From: Mycoplana dimorpha
Lineage (GTDB): Bacteria; Pseudomonadota; Alphaproteobacteria; Rhizobiales; Rhizobiaceae
Assembly: GCF_003046475.1 (NCBI RefSeq)
Contig: NZ_PZZZ01000006.1
Span: 1-64,000 of the forward strand
Direction: 5' to 3'
DNA length: 64,000 nucleotides
Below are positions 8,705 to 17,836 of this stretch, one piece after another. Every line of letters starts with the position of its first letter. Positions within the stretch are counted from its first letter, which is position 1. The notes below the pieces were generated by a model. That model did no database searches. It was not told where the DNA came from and was given only the letters and a program-made list of their open reading frames with translations. The position numbers were made by a program, and so were the translations under genes.

Positions 8705-8720
8705 TTGAATGTCCGTTCAA
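8705..8720. promoter_or_regulatory. TetR-type operator copy 2 (TTGAA-N6-TTCAA)
   Basis: TTGAATGTCCGTTCAA, with A and T flanks extending the palindrome to 18 bases, lies in the 252-base divergent region between the aminotransferase and the ABC transporter operon. It is 82 bases from the aminotransferase ATG and about 155 from the permease ATG, so one bound repressor could control both directions. Confidence 0.6.
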
Positions 8721-8875
8721 TCAATATCTCAGAAATACCGCTTGATTTCAATCCACGAATAGGCTCATCTTGAGAGAAAGAAAGCACGGCGCGCGCCGGG
8801 AACCGCGACGCCGGCAACGAATGGGTGGAACATGCCGGAAGATTGCGCAGCCGCACTTTTGCGAGAGCCGCACCA

Positions 8876-9793
8876 ATGACGGCGGCCGCGGAAGGGTCAC
8901 CGCCGCTCGCTTTGGGCAGGCGCCGAAGAAGCTCCCTTCTGCAAACCGAACCCGCGCAGGGCTTTGCCCTGATCAGCCCGACCTTTCTTTACGCGCTGGT
9001 GCTTCTGGTGGTGCCGATCCTGGTGGTGGTCGCGCACAGCTTCTGGACCCAGAACTATCTCACCATCGACCGCAGCTTCACGCTGGAAAACTACCGCGTC
9101 GCGCTGACCGAGCCGATCTATCGCGACCTGCTCATGCGCTCGCTGTGGATCTCGCTTTTGGTCAGCTTCTTCACGGTCGTGATGGCCTATCCGATCGCCT
9201 ATTTCATTTCGTTCCACGGCGGCCAGCACAAGGGGCTGTGGCTGTTCCTCATCACCATCCCTTTCTGGACCAGCTATCTGCTGCGCGTCATGTCGTGGAG
9301 GGTCATCCTCGGCTACAACGGCGTGCTGAATTCCGGCCTGATGGGCCTCGGCTTCATCAGCGAGCCTTCCACCGCCCTGCTCTACAACACCAGCGCCGTG
9401 GTCATCACGCTCACCCATGCCTGGGCGGCCTTCGCCATCCTGCCCATCTTCGTTTCGCTGGAAAAGGTCGACCGCTCGCTGATCGAGGCCGCGACCGATC
9501 TCGGCGACGGGCCGCTGCGCCGCTTCCTGCGCATCACGCTGCCGCTGTCATCGCCAGGCGTCATCGCAGCACTGCTCATCGTCATGATCCCGACGGTCGG
9601 CGACTTCGTCACGCCGCGCCTCGTTGGCGGCAAGGATGGCGTCATGATCGCCAACGCCATCCAGGCGCAGTTCAGCAAGGCCGCCAACTGGCCGCTGGGC
9701 GCGGCGCTGTCCGTCACCACCATGGTGATCGTCACCGCCATGGCGGCAGCCGCTGTCCTCATTATCCGAAGTGCTGCGAGGCTGGCACGATGA
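8876..9793 (+). CDS. PotB-like ABC transporter permease
   Basis: This 305-residue inner-membrane permease is of the spermidine/putrescine (PotB/PotH) class, with six predicted membrane segments and the EAA loop SLIEAATDLGDGPLRRFLRI that contacts the ATPase. The start is taken as the ATG at 8876; an in-frame GTG at 8825 would add 17 residues without family likeness. Its stop overlaps the ATG of the next permease (ATGA). The transporter class imports polyamines, but close relatives carry quaternary amines, so the ligand here should be an organic cation. The periplasmic binding protein sits apart at 13426-14508. Confidence 0.88.
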   Translation: MTAAAEGSPPLALGRRRRSSLLQTEPAQGFALISPTFLYALVLLVVPILVVVAHSFWTQNYLTIDRSFTLENYRVALTEPIYRDLLMRSLWISLLVSFFTVVMAYPIAYFISFHGGQHKGLWLFLITIPFWTSYLLRVMSWRVILGYNGVLNSGLMGLGFISEPSTALLYNTSAVVITLTHAWAAFAILPIFVSLEKVDRSLIEAATDLGDGPLRRFLRITLPLSSPGVIAALLIVMIPTVGDFVTPRLVGGKDGVMIANAIQAQFSKAANWPLGAALSVTTMVIVTAMAAAAVLIIRSAARLAR

Positions 9794-10611
9794 CGGCCCT
9801 GCGCAAGATTTTCGCCAGGTGGCTGCCGGTCTATGCGGGGCTCTACATCGTCTTTCTCTACCTGCCGGTGGTCTTCCTGCCGATCTTCTCGCTCAACACG
9901 GCGGTCACTCCCAAATTCCCGCTCGAGGGGCTGACGCTCAAATGGTACGAGGAGCTACCCAACACGCCGGCGCTGCTCGACGCGGCCTGGAACAGCCTTG
10001 TCGTCGGCATCGCCGCCGCCATCCTCTCCACCGTGCTCGGCATCTGCGCCGCGCGCGCCATCACCCGCTATCGCTTTCCCGGGCGCCGCACCATCAACGG
10101 GCTGATCATGGCCCCGCTGGTGCTGCCGGAGATCATCGTGGCCGTGTCCATGCTGCTGGTCATCTTGCAGATGGGGCTGGACCTGTCGCTGATGACCGTC
10201 GTGCTCGGCCACGTGCTGGTCTGCATCCCCTATTCGCTGACCGTGCTGACCTCGGGGTTCGAAGGCTTCGACCGCAGCCTGGAGGAGGCTTCCGCCGACC
10301 TCGGCGAGACCGCCTTCGGCACCTTCCGGCGGGTGACGCTGCCGATGGTGACGCCGGCCATCATCTCCAGCCTGCTCGTCTCCTTCACCATCTCGCTCGA
10401 CGAGTTCATCATGGCCTTCTTCCTGACCGGCACCAAGCCGACGCTGCCGATCTACATCTGGGGCCAGCTGCGCTTCGCCGCCAAGCTGCCGGGCGTGCTG
10501 GCGCTGGGCACGCTTTTGCTGGTCGGCTCGTTCCTGCTGCTCACCATCGCCGAACTCTTGCGCCGCCGCGCCGCGCGCCGAAGCCAGAACACCGGAGGCG
10601 CCTTTGCCTGA
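9790..10611 (+). CDS. PotC-like ABC transporter permease
   Basis: This 273-residue partner permease of the PotC/PotI class has six membrane segments and the EAA motif [20 protein letters not shown]. The ATG overlaps the stop of the previous gene in the ATGA arrangement, which signals translational coupling. The 3' end overlaps the earliest possible start of the ATPase by eight bases. It pairs with the preceding permease to form the channel. Confidence 0.88.
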   Translation: MTALRKIFARWLPVYAGLYIVFLYLPVVFLPIFSLNTAVTPKFPLEGLTLKWYEELPNTPALLDAAWNSLVVGIAAAILSTVLGICAARAITRYRFPGRRTINGLIMAPLVLPEIIVAVSMLLVILQMGLDLSLMTVVLGHVLVCIPYSLTVLTSGFEGFDRSLEEASADLGETAFGTFRRVTLPMVTPAIISSLLVSFTISLDEFIMAFFLTGTKPTLPIYIWGQLRFAAKLPGVLALGTLLLVGSFLLLTIAELLRRRAARRSQNTGGAFA

Positions 10612-10618
10612 GACCCCG

Positions 10619-11725
10619 ATGCCTGAACACACGCCCGCCGATCATCGCACCATGATCGAGATTTCCCGCGTCACGCGCAGCTACGGCGCCTTCAAGGCGC
10701 TGGACGACGCCTCGCTGACCATCCGCGAGGGCGAGTTCTTCTCGCTGCTCGGGCCGTCGGGCTGCGGCAAGACCACGCTTCTCAGGATGATCGCCGGCTT
10801 CGACAATCCGACCAGCGGCACCATCGCCGTCGACGGCCAGCCGATGGACGGCATTCCGGCCAACCGGCGCCCCACCAACATGGTGTTCCAGAGCTACGCC
10901 ATCTTCCCGCATCTCAATGTCGAGCAGAACGTCGCCTACGGGCTGAAGCGCCTAAGGCTCGGCGCGGCGGAAGAAAAGCGCCGCGTCGAGGAGGCACTGG
11001 CGCAGGTCTCGCTCACGGGGCTGGGAAAACGCGGCGCCACCGAGCTTTCCGGCGGCCAGCGTCAGCGCGTCGCGCTTGCCCGCGCGCTGGTCATGCGGCC
11101 AAAGGTGCTGCTGCTCGACGAGCCGCTGTCGGCGCTGGACAAGAAGCTGCGTGAGCAGATGCAGGTGGAGTTGCGCCGGCTGCAGCAGGCGGTGGGCATC
11201 ACCTTCATCCTGGTCACCCACGACCAGTACGAGGCGCTGGCCATGTCTGACCGCATCGCGGTGATGTTCGGCGGCCGCATCGCGCAGGTCGCCTCGCCCA
11301 AGGAGATCTACCAGCGCCCGGTCAACCGGCAGGTGGCCGACTTCCTCGGCGGCATGAATTTCGTCAAGGCCGAGATCGTGGAGGAGAACGGCGCCTCGCT
11401 GGTGGTCGACACGCTGGGCTTCGGCCGCGTCAGGACCGACAAGCCGGCCGCCTTCGTGCGCAACGGCAAGGCGGCCACGCTCGGCATCCGGCCCGAACGG
11501 CTGCGCGTCTTGTGGGACGACGCAAAAGCGAAATTCGAGGTGGCCGGCCGCGTCGTCGAGCGCCACTATTTCGGCGAGATCACCCATCTGATCGTGGAAA
11601 TTCCGGGCCTGGAAAATCCGCTTTCCGTCACCGAGACCAACGACTTCGGCGCCGACGACATTCCGGTCGGCGCACCCATCCGCCTCGCCTACGACCCCGA
11701 CGCTCTGGTGGCGATGGCCGACTGA
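10619..11725 (+). CDS. PotA-like ABC transporter ATP-binding protein
   Basis: This ATPase of 368 residues powers the PotB/PotC-like permeases. Seen are Walker [10 protein letters not shown], the Q-loop [12 protein letters not shown], the LSGGQRQR signature, Walker [15 protein letters not shown], the switch His in LVTHDQYEA, and a C-terminal TOBE domain (about residues 280-365) typical of PotA/UgpC/MalK-class proteins. The start at 10619 is one of three in-frame choices: TTG at 10604, ATG 10619, and a later ATG nearer the conserved MIEISRV. It ends 29 bases before the VOC gene. Confidence 0.88.
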   Translation: MPEHTPADHRTMIEISRVTRSYGAFKALDDASLTIREGEFFSLLGPSGCGKTTLLRMIAGFDNPTSGTIAVDGQPMDGIPANRRPTNMVFQSYAIFPHLNVEQNVAYGLKRLRLGAAEEKRRVEEALAQVSLTGLGKRGATELSGGQRQRVALARALVMRPKVLLLDEPLSALDKKLREQMQVELRRLQQAVGITFILVTHDQYEALAMSDRIAVMFGGRIAQVASPKEIYQRPVNRQVADFLGGMNFVKAEIVEENGASLVVDTLGFGRVRTDKPAAFVRNGKAATLGIRPERLRVLWDDAKAKFEVAGRVVERHYFGEITHLIVEIPGLENPLSVTETNDFGADDIPVGAPIRLAYDPDALVAMAD

Positions 11726-11754
11726 ATTCACCTCTCCGCAATGGGAGCCCTCGC

Positions 11755-12120
11755 ATGACGATCACCGCGCTCGACCATGTCCAACTCGCCATGCCGGCCG
11801 GCCGCGAGGAAGAGGCGCGGAGCTTCTATCAGGACCTGCTCGGCATTCCCGAAGTGCCGAAGCCGGCAGCGCTCGCCGCGCGCGGCGGCTGCTGGTTCGA
11901 GATCGGTTCGGTGAAGATACATCTCGGCGTCGAGACGGATTTCGTGCCGGCTCGCAAGGCCCATCCCGCCTTGGTCACTGACGACCTTGCCGGCTTGGCG
12001 AAAAAGCTTGAGGCTGCGGGCGTTGCGGTTACTCCGGACCACGCACTTGCTGACACCGAACGCTGCTTTGTCAGAGATCCCTTCGGCAACCGCATAGAGC
12101 TGGTCCAGGGAAAGCCGTAG
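11755..12120 (+). CDS. VOC-family (glyoxalase/dioxygenase fold) protein
   Basis: This small protein of 121 residues has one vicinal-oxygen-chelate domain: the ALDHVQLAMPAG opening with the first metal-ligand His, FYQDLLGIPEVPKP, an HLGVE segment with another possible ligand, and the closing DPFGNRIELVQ with the terminal Glu. Such proteins bind metal and may be lyases, isomerases or resistance proteins; the family does not tell the reaction. It is last in the transporter operon and ends 16 bases from the convergent amine oxidase gene. A role in processing an aldehyde or adduct from the pathway is possible but unproven. Confidence 0.78.
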   Translation: MTITALDHVQLAMPAGREEEARSFYQDLLGIPEVPKPAALAARGGCWFEIGSVKIHLGVETDFVPARKAHPALVTDDLAGLAKKLEAAGVAVTPDHALADTERCFVRDPFGNRIELVQGKP

Positions 12121-12136
12121 TCATCGGCTGGCCGGG

Positions 12137-13429
12137 CTATCCTCGCGAAGCTTCCAGTTCAGACAGCACCTTCCGAGCCGCAATCCGCCCCGCCACGATC
12201 GCGCCTTCGATATAGCCGGGGAAGGACGGCGACAGTTCCGACGACGCGAAATGCACCGGCGGGGCGCCAGCCAGAAGCACGCCTTCCGCATCCGTGGCAT
12301 TCATATCGAGGATGAGATCGCTATAGGCGCCGCCGCTCCAGGAATCGTCAATCCAGCTGCGATAGCTGAAGTCGAGCACGGCCTCGGCCTCGGGCCCCAG
12401 CGCCGTCACCAGCCGCGACATCACTTCGCCACGCAGGGCGGCTTCGTCCAGCCCGCCCCAGCGCAGCGCCAGCGGGCCGCCGATGAAGACGACCACGGCC
12501 GGATGGCTTTCGTCCTTGCCGGCATCGCAGGCAAACAGCCCCGGCAGGTTGCGCCACATGACCATGCCGCTCAGGCCCCGTTCGCGCCAGAGGGCGCGGG
12601 CATAGCGCACCAGAACCTTGATCACCGCGCCGCTGTGCCAGACGCCGAGCGCCCGCGCCAGGCGGGCGGGAAGCGGCGGCGAGAAGGCGAGCTTCGACGC
12701 CATCATCGGCGGCACCGCGACCAGCACCGAAAGCGCTTCGAACACGCGATCGCCCGCCAGCACCTTCACGCCGTCCGGCGCATGCTCGATCCTGGTTACC
12801 GGCCTGCCGAGCTGCAGCCGGTCGCCGAGGTCGCCCGCCAGGTCGTCGGCCAGCGACTGCATGGTCTCGGCCAGGAAATACTGCAGCTCCGACGCTTCGT
12901 TGGTGATGCGGCGGTCGTTGTCGATCAGGTGCCAGAGGGGGATATTCTCCAGCGCCTGGCACCACAGGCCCTCGATCATCGAGCGAAAACCCGCCTTGGT
13001 GTCCGCCGCATCCTGCTGCCGCTCCAGCCATTCGGCCACGGTCATGCCGGCCATTGCCGGATCGTCCGGCTCGATGCCGTTCATGCGCTCGCGGATTTCC
13101 ATGACACCGACATAGTTCCGCTCGGCGTCGCCGGCCGGCATCGGCGGCTGGGCGATGAATTCGCCGTCGACATGGGTTTCCACCAGCGTCTTGCCGCGCG
13201 CCTTCACCAGCGCGATCAGTTCCGGCATATCCTCGCACAGGAACTGCCCGCCCGTGTCGACCAGTTCGCCGAGGCCGTTGCGCCGCGCCTCGACGCGCCC
13301 GCCCACCCGGTCGCGCGCCTCCAGCACCAAGAAGTCCACCCCGGCGCGGCGCAGTTCCTGCGCCGCCGAAAGGCCGGTGAACCCGGCCCCGACGATGACA
13401 ACCTCCGTCTTTGCCTGCCTGTGGCTCAA
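12137..13429 (-). CDS. flavin-dependent amine oxidase (monoamine oxidase family)
   Basis: This 430-residue FAD enzyme of the monoamine/polyamine oxidase fold oxidises C-N bonds to imines. It opens with the dinucleotide-binding motif VVIVGAGFTGLSAAQELRRAG, then a GGR motif (DRVGGRVEAR), and ends with the family C-terminal FAD motif SFPGYIEGAIVAGRIAA. The start is a TTG at 13429 overlapping the TGA of the binding-protein gene (TTGA); the open frame extends to 13606 but that part lies in another gene and lacks family likeness. Last in a four-gene operon (methyltransferase, TetR, binding protein, oxidase). The substrate is expected to be the imported amine or a demethylated product. Confidence 0.85.
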   Translation of the reverse strand: MSHRQAKTEVVIVGAGFTGLSAAQELRRAGVDFLVLEARDRVGGRVEARRNGLGELVDTGGQFLCEDMPELIALVKARGKTLVETHVDGEFIAQPPMPAGDAERNYVGVMEIRERMNGIEPDDPAMAGMTVAEWLERQQDAADTKAGFRSMIEGLWCQALENIPLWHLIDNDRRITNEASELQYFLAETMQSLADDLAGDLGDRLQLGRPVTRIEHAPDGVKVLAGDRVFEALSVLVAVPPMMASKLAFSPPLPARLARALGVWHSGAVIKVLVRYARALWRERGLSGMVMWRNLPGLFACDAGKDESHPAVVVFIGGPLALRWGGLDEAALRGEVMSRLVTALGPEAEAVLDFSYRSWIDDSWSGGAYSDLILDMNATDAEGVLLAGAPPVHFASSELSPSFPGYIEGAIVAGRIAARKVLSELEASRG

Positions 13430-14508
13430 TAGCCGGCCTTGATCTTCTCGAACTCGGCGATCATCTTCTGCTTCAGCTCGGCCGGAACCGGCGTCTGGAA
13501 CAGCGTCTTGTCGAGGAACTTGTCGACGTCGGCATAGCCCTTCTCCTCGAGCATCGCCGGATCGACCGAGGCCATACCCTTGGCGTTGGCGTGGCCATAG
13601 CCCCATTCGCCCACCATGTAGCCCGCGGTCGCCGGATCGTTCACCGCGTTCAGGTAGTCATAGGCCTTCTCTTCCGAGCCCGGCGCGTCCTTGTAGCGGA
13701 CATAGCCGCACACCCAGGTGGAGATGCCCTCGTCGGTGTCGCGCTTCATCTTCACCGGCGCGCCACCCGCCGCCGACTGCACGGCCGCGTCGTTCCAGGC
13801 CCAGGCGAGGTCGACCTCGCCGCCGCTGATCGCCTGCACGATTTCGGTGGTGTCGGTCCAGTATAGGCGCACGTTCTTGTGCACCTGGCGCAGGAAGTCG
13901 GATGCCTGGCTGAACTGCTCGTCGGTCATCTGCGTCCAGTCGCGCAAGCCGATCGCCAGGCTCGCCAGCGCATAGGCGTCGTCGACATTGTCGCCGATCG
14001 AGACGCGGCCCTCGAACTTCGGATCCGCGAAGGCCTTCAGCGACTGGATGTCCTTCTCGTCCACCTTCTCGGTGTTGTAGGTCACGGCGGTGTTGCCCCA
14101 GTCCCAGGGCATGAACCAGACCGTGCCGTTCTCGTCGGTGGCGAGGTTCTTCATCGCCATGATGCCGGGGTTGATGTCCTTCCAGCCGGTGATCTTGGCG
14201 GGGTCGAGCGGCTGCAGCAGTCCCGCCTCGCGCCACTTCACCACGCTCTGCGAGCAGGGGTGGCCGAGATCGGCCTTGAAGCCGGAGCGAATCTTCTCGA
14301 AAGCCTCGTCCTCGTCGCCGAAGAAGGTGAAGGTCGGCGAATCCCCGTGCTTTTCGGCATAGGCGGGATGGAAGGCCGGATCCTCGTAGCCGGCCCAGTC
14401 GAAGATGACCAGATCCTTGTCTGCAGCCGAGGCAAGGCCGGCAGCGGACACGAAGAGCGCGCCTCCCAGCGCCAGTTTGATCGAAAGCCTTCTGGTCAAT
14501 TCCCTCAT
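13426..14508 (-). CDS. PotD/PotF-like periplasmic binding protein
   Basis: This 360-residue exported protein is the likely receptor of the PotABC-like transporter at 8.9-11.7 kb. It has a Sec signal of about 28 residues (MRELTRRLSIKLALGGALF followed by a cleavable ASA), then DLVIFDWAGYEDPAF, which is the standard PotD opening, and several Trp and Asp residues usual for caging organic cations (WAWNDAAVQ, GEVDLAW). Upstream is GAGGGTGGAACG before the ATG. It is separated from its permeases but shares their presumed regulator, which lies directly upstream in the same operon. Confidence 0.87.
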   Translation of the reverse strand: MRELTRRLSIKLALGGALFVSAAGLASAADKDLVIFDWAGYEDPAFHPAYAEKHGDSPTFTFFGDEDEAFEKIRSGFKADLGHPCSQSVVKWREAGLLQPLDPAKITGWKDINPGIMAMKNLATDENGTVWFMPWDWGNTAVTYNTEKVDEKDIQSLKAFADPKFEGRVSIGDNVDDAYALASLAIGLRDWTQMTDEQFSQASDFLRQVHKNVRLYWTDTTEIVQAISGGEVDLAWAWNDAAVQSAAGGAPVKMKRDTDEGISTWVCGYVRYKDAPGSEEKAYDYLNAVNDPATAGYMVGEWGYGHANAKGMASVDPAMLEEKGYADVDKFLDKTLFQTPVPAELKQKMIAEFEKIKAGY

Positions 14509-14534
14509 CGTTCCACCCTCTGGTTGTTATCGTG

Positions 14535-15227
14535 TCATGAGATCTTTCGCCGGCCTGCGGCTTCCCGCAAAAAATGCTTTGGAAAGACCGAGGCCAGATA
14601 GTCCGCTGCGGCCTGATGGGCCGTTTCGCGCGTTACGCTCTCGGCGTTGATCATCAGGCGCAGCCACAGCCCTTCGAGCATGGCGCTCAGGCCCAGCGCC
14701 GTCGCCTCCGCGTCGTAGTCGTAGCCGGCATCCTGCTTGAGCTGCGTGCACAGCTCGACGATGGTCTGCTGGTAGGCCTCGTCGCGCGCGCCGCTCAGCA
14801 TCTGGTAGGTCGGGCGCGACTTGGCCTCCCCCCAGAAGGCGCACCAGGCCGCCAGCTTGCGCTTGTTGCAGATCGAGCGGTCGAAATCGGCCGCCACCAG
14901 CGCCTGCAGCCGCCGCGCCGGATCATCGCCGGCCTTTTGCAGGGCGCTGCGCCAATGGGCGGAATACTCGTCGTACATGTACTGCAAGGTGGCGACGAGC
15001 AGCTTTTCCTTGCTTTCGAAATGGAAGTTCACGATGCCGCGTGATAGGCCGGCGCCATCGGCCACATCGGCCATGGTGGTGTCGGAATAGCCGCGCTTGG
15101 CCAGCGAATCGATCGTTGCCTCGATGAGCTGCAGCTGCCGCGTCTCCTTGGAGGCCTTGCGGCTGCGCCGTTCCGCGTCGCCCTTGCCGGCGGCCTTCTC
15201 GGCCTCCTTCTGTGTCGTCGATCCCAT
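14535..15227 (-). CDS. TetR-family repressor, BetI-like; likely controller of the island
   Basis: A TetR-type regulator of about 230 residues. The N-terminal helix-turn-helix (GYSDTTMADVADGAGLSRG, followed by IVNFHFESKEKLL) is followed by a BetI-like ligand domain with a Cys/Trp-rich helix (AAWCAFWGEAKSRP), a pattern seen in regulators sensing choline-like cations. The start is uncertain: in-frame ATGs exist at 15278, 15248, 15239 and 15227; the last has GGCGGCAAGG upstream and leaves a short basic tail before the DNA-binding domain. It sits between methyltransferase and binding-protein genes. Three copies of TTGAA-N6-TTCAA in the promoters of this island are its best candidate operators. Confidence 0.83.
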   Translation of the reverse strand: MGSTTQKEAEKAAGKGDAERRSRKASKETRQLQLIEATIDSLAKRGYSDTTMADVADGAGLSRGIVNFHFESKEKLLVATLQYMYDEYSAHWRSALQKAGDDPARRLQALVAADFDRSICNKRKLAAWCAFWGEAKSRPTYQMLSGARDEAYQQTIVELCTQLKQDAGYDYDAEATALGLSAMLEGLWLRLMINAESVTRETAHQAAADYLASVFPKHFLREAAGRRKIS

Positions 15228-15253
15228 CCTTGCCGCCATACTGCACATCGCCG

Positions 15254-16054
15254 CTAACGACCCTCGTCCGGCTTCCATCCGCGCAGATGAGTGGGACGGT
15301 GCTCCCCACTGTCAAGCACCTTTTGCATCGCCTCCCAGGTTGCGATGTTCTTGTCGACATAGGCAGCGCCCACGACCGCTGCGACCGGCGCATAGAGCGG
15401 CCCTTTCAGCCTTTCGAGCTCGCCGCGCGCAACCTCGCGATACCAAGGGTTGCGGTCGGTGACGGTGATGTCGCGGAAGCCCACTGCCTCCATCGCCTTG
15501 CGGTAGTGGGTGGGCGAGCGCATGGCAAAGCTCAGCCCTTCCGCCGCCACATAGGATTTCATCTCGGGCGACGGCTCGCCGTCATGGCCGATCATCCAGT
15601 TCGAGGCGGCAAAAACCCCGCCTGGCTTCAGCACGCGAAAGATCTCGGCAAACAGCGCCTGCTTGTCCGGCACGTGGAGCAACGCATCCTTGGAGAACAC
15701 AACGTCGAAGACAGCATCGCCGAAGGGCAATGGGCCGGGCGGCGCCTGAACGAAGTCGACGCGATCCGAAAGGCCGCGCTTTTCCGCACGCCCGCGCGCG
15801 ACCTCTAGCACCGGGGCCTCGACGTCGAAGCCGGTCACATGCGCCGCATCGTGCTTTTCGACGAGATGCAGCGCGATGCCGCCTGCCCCGCAGCCGATGT
15901 CGAGGATTTGCTTGCCGGCCAGTGACAGGCCATCGACCACCCTATCGACCTCTTCCGGCCCGCCGGGCGACAGATAGCCCTCACCCCACAGCGCCTCCAG
16001 GAAGCGGATGGCGGTGCCGTCATATTCCGGCTCTGCCTCGGCAGTTTCGATCAT
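15254..16054 (-). CDS. SAM-dependent class I methyltransferase (sarcosine/phosphoethanolamine N-methyltransferase-like)
   Basis: A 266-residue cytoplasmic enzyme with SAM motif [16 protein letters not shown], an acidic loop FDVEAPVLE, motif [17 protein letters not shown] and motif [13 protein letters not shown]. The order and spacing resemble small-molecule N-methyltransferases acting on glycine, sarcosine/dimethylglycine or phosphoethanolamine. The ATG at 16054 has GGAGGGGTGGAACA upstream; the frame extends 5' to 16150 but crosses the operator. First gene of the minus-strand operon and divergent from the FAD oxidoreductases. A methyltransferase in an apparently demethylating pathway is notable: it may transfer a methyl group off or recycle one. 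Family sure, substrate not. Confidence 0.82.
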   Translation of the reverse strand: MIETAEAEPEYDGTAIRFLEALWGEGYLSPGGPEEVDRVVDGLSLAGKQILDIGCGAGGIALHLVEKHDAAHVTGFDVEAPVLEVARGRAEKRGLSDRVDFVQAPPGPLPFGDAVFDVVFSKDALLHVPDKQALFAEIFRVLKPGGVFAASNWMIGHDGEPSPEMKSYVAAEGLSFAMRSPTHYRKAMEAVGFRDITVTDRNPWYREVARGELERLKGPLYAPVAAVVGAAYVDKNIATWEAMQKVLDSGEHRPTHLRGWKPDEGR

Positions 16055-16138
16055 TGTTCCACCCCTCCAAGCGGAAAAATCCAACGTCGAAATTCCGGAA
16101 AGCCTACTCCACTTACGACAAAACGCAACTCTAGTTTG

Positions 16139-16154
16139 TTGAACATTCATTCAA
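16139..16154. promoter_or_regulatory. TetR-type operator copy 3 (TTGAA-N6-TTCAA)
   Basis: TTGAACATTCATTCAA lies between the divergent methyltransferase (ATG 85 bases away) and the first FAD oxidoreductase (ATG 63 bases away). Its arms and spacing match copies 1 and 2. It would place the regulator's own operon under autocontrol. Confidence 0.6.
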
Positions 16155-16216
16155 AATGGCTGGACAGGGCCGGCGTTCCCGTGCCAGATTTGCAAAAAAC
16201 AAGAGCGGGAACCGGA

Positions 16217-17836
16217 ATGAAGACTTGGGACGCCATCGTCATCGGCGCCGGGCACAACGGGCTCGTCAACGCCTGTTACCTGCAGCGCGCCGGCCTCGAC
16301 GTGCTTGTGGTGGAGAAGAACGACTGGATCGGCGGCGCGGCCACCAGCCGCTCGCTCACGCCCGGCTTCCTCTACTCCAACTGCTCCTATGTCTGCTCGC
16401 TGTTCCGGCCCGAGATCATGCGCGACCTTGAGCTGCCGCGCTTCGGCCTGCAGGTCATCTCCTATGAGGGCGGCGCGGTGTTCACCCGCGATGGCGACTA
16501 TCTCGCCAACTACCGCGATCACCACGCCCACCGCCGCGAATTCGCGCGCTTCTCAGCCCGCGATGCCGAGGCCTACGGCCGCTACGCCCGCGACGTGACG
16601 CGCCAGTGCCGGTTCATCCAGCCGCTCCTGATGCGCACCGCGCCAGACCCGACCAGCTTTCGCCCACGCGACATCGGCGAGCTCATCTATCTCGGCAAGA
16701 AGTTCGCCGGACTGGGCGCGACTGAGATGGCCGACACGCTGCGCTTCTGGACCATGTCGATCTCCGACTTCCTCGACGAATATTTCGAGACCGACGTCAT
16801 TAAGGCCAATTTCGCGCTTTCGGGCATCATCGGCACCGCGCTCGGCCCCATGTCGCCTGGTACGGCCTATGTGCTGCTGCACCACTATATGGGCGAGGTC
16901 GACGGCTCGGTCGGCGCCTGGGGCTATGCGCGCGGCGGCATGGGGGCCGTCACCAAGGCCCTGGCCGACAGTTTTCGCGCCTCCGGCGGCACCATCCGCA
17001 CCGGCGCGGAAGTGGAGCAGGTGTTGGTGAAGAACGGCAAGGCACGCGGGCTGGTGCTGGCCGGCGGCGAGGAAGTCCACGGCAAGCTGGTGGTCTCCAA
17101 TGCCGACGTCAAGCGCACCTTCCTGAAGCTCGTCGAGGAGAAGGAACTGCCTGACGCCTTCCTGCGCCGGGTGAAGAACTTCAAGATGCGTGGCTCGTCC
17201 GGCAAGGTGAACATCGCGCTGGATTCGCTGCCCGAATTCCCCGCGCTGCCGAAGGATTCGCCCTGCTATCGCGGCGACATGCACTTCACCGATTCCGTCG
17301 AGCGCATGGAGCGCGGCTATGACGACTGGAAGGCCGGGCGCTGGTCGGCGGACCCCTTCCTCGACATGATGATGCCCACCATGCTCGACCCGACCATGGC
17401 CCCGCCCGGCAAGCATTTCATGAGCTGCTTCGTGCAATACTGCCCGCCCAAGGTGGAAGGCAGCGACTGGACCGACGCCGACCGCGACGCCTTCGCCGAA
17501 ACGGTCGTCTCGCAGATCGCCGACTATTCGCCCGGTTTTCGCGACCGCATCGTGCACATGGAGGTGCGCACGCCGCGCGAACTGGAGGCCGAAGTCGGCC
17601 TCACCGAAGGCAACATTTTCCAGGGCGAGTTGACCTTCGACCAGCTGCTGTTCAACCGCCCGGTGCCCGGCTACGCGCAATACCGCTCGCCCATCGACGG
17701 GCTCTATATCTGCGGCTCCTCCACCCACCCCGGCGGCGGCGTCATGGGTGCGCCCGGCCGCAACGCCGCACACGAAATCCTGCGCGACCTCTCGCGCCCC
17801 ACCAAGCATATGAGCCCGGCCCATGACGTCATTTGA
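16217..17836 (+). CDS. PYROXD2/phytoene-desaturase-like FAD oxidoreductase, copy 1
   Basis: This protein of 539 residues carries a strong FAD-binding opening (AIVIGAGHNGLVNACYLQRAG, of which GAGHNGL is the core), then EKNDWIGGAATSRSLTPGF, and a closing flavin motif GLYICGSSTHPGGGVMGAPG. This is the PYROXD2 branch of the phytoene-desaturase superfamily, mostly of unknown substrate. No signal or membrane segment is visible. The ATG at 16217 is preceded by GCGGGAACCGGA; the frame runs back to 16136 through the operator, which excludes that start. It overlaps the next, related gene by 14 bases. Context suggests oxidation of an N-methyl or amine substrate. Confidence 0.85.
   Translation: MKTWDAIVIGAGHNGLVNACYLQRAGLDVLVVEKNDWIGGAATSRSLTPGFLYSNCSYVCSLFRPEIMRDLELPRFGLQVISYEGGAVFTRDGDYLANYRDHHAHRREFARFSARDAEAYGRYARDVTRQCRFIQPLLMRTAPDPTSFRPRDIGELIYLGKKFAGLGATEMADTLRFWTMSISDFLDEYFETDVIKANFALSGIIGTALGPMSPGTAYVLLHHYMGEVDGSVGAWGYARGGMGAVTKALADSFRASGGTIRTGAEVEQVLVKNGKARGLVLAGGEEVHGKLVVSNADVKRTFLKLVEEKELPDAFLRRVKNFKMRGSSGKVNIALDSLPEFPALPKDSPCYRGDMHFTDSVERMERGYDDWKAGRWSADPFLDMMMPTMLDPTMAPPGKHFMSCFVQYCPPKVEGSDWTDADRDAFAETVVSQIADYSPGFRDRIVHMEVRTPRELEAEVGLTEGNIFQGELTFDQLLFNRPVPGYAQYRSPIDGLYICGSSTHPGGGVMGAPGRNAAHEILRDLSRPTKHMSPAHDVI

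Noticed and set aside
8770-9789. Long frame reading into the PotC-like permease
   Set aside because: Only the part from 9790 has transporter features; the upstream part is a shadow of the PotB-like gene.
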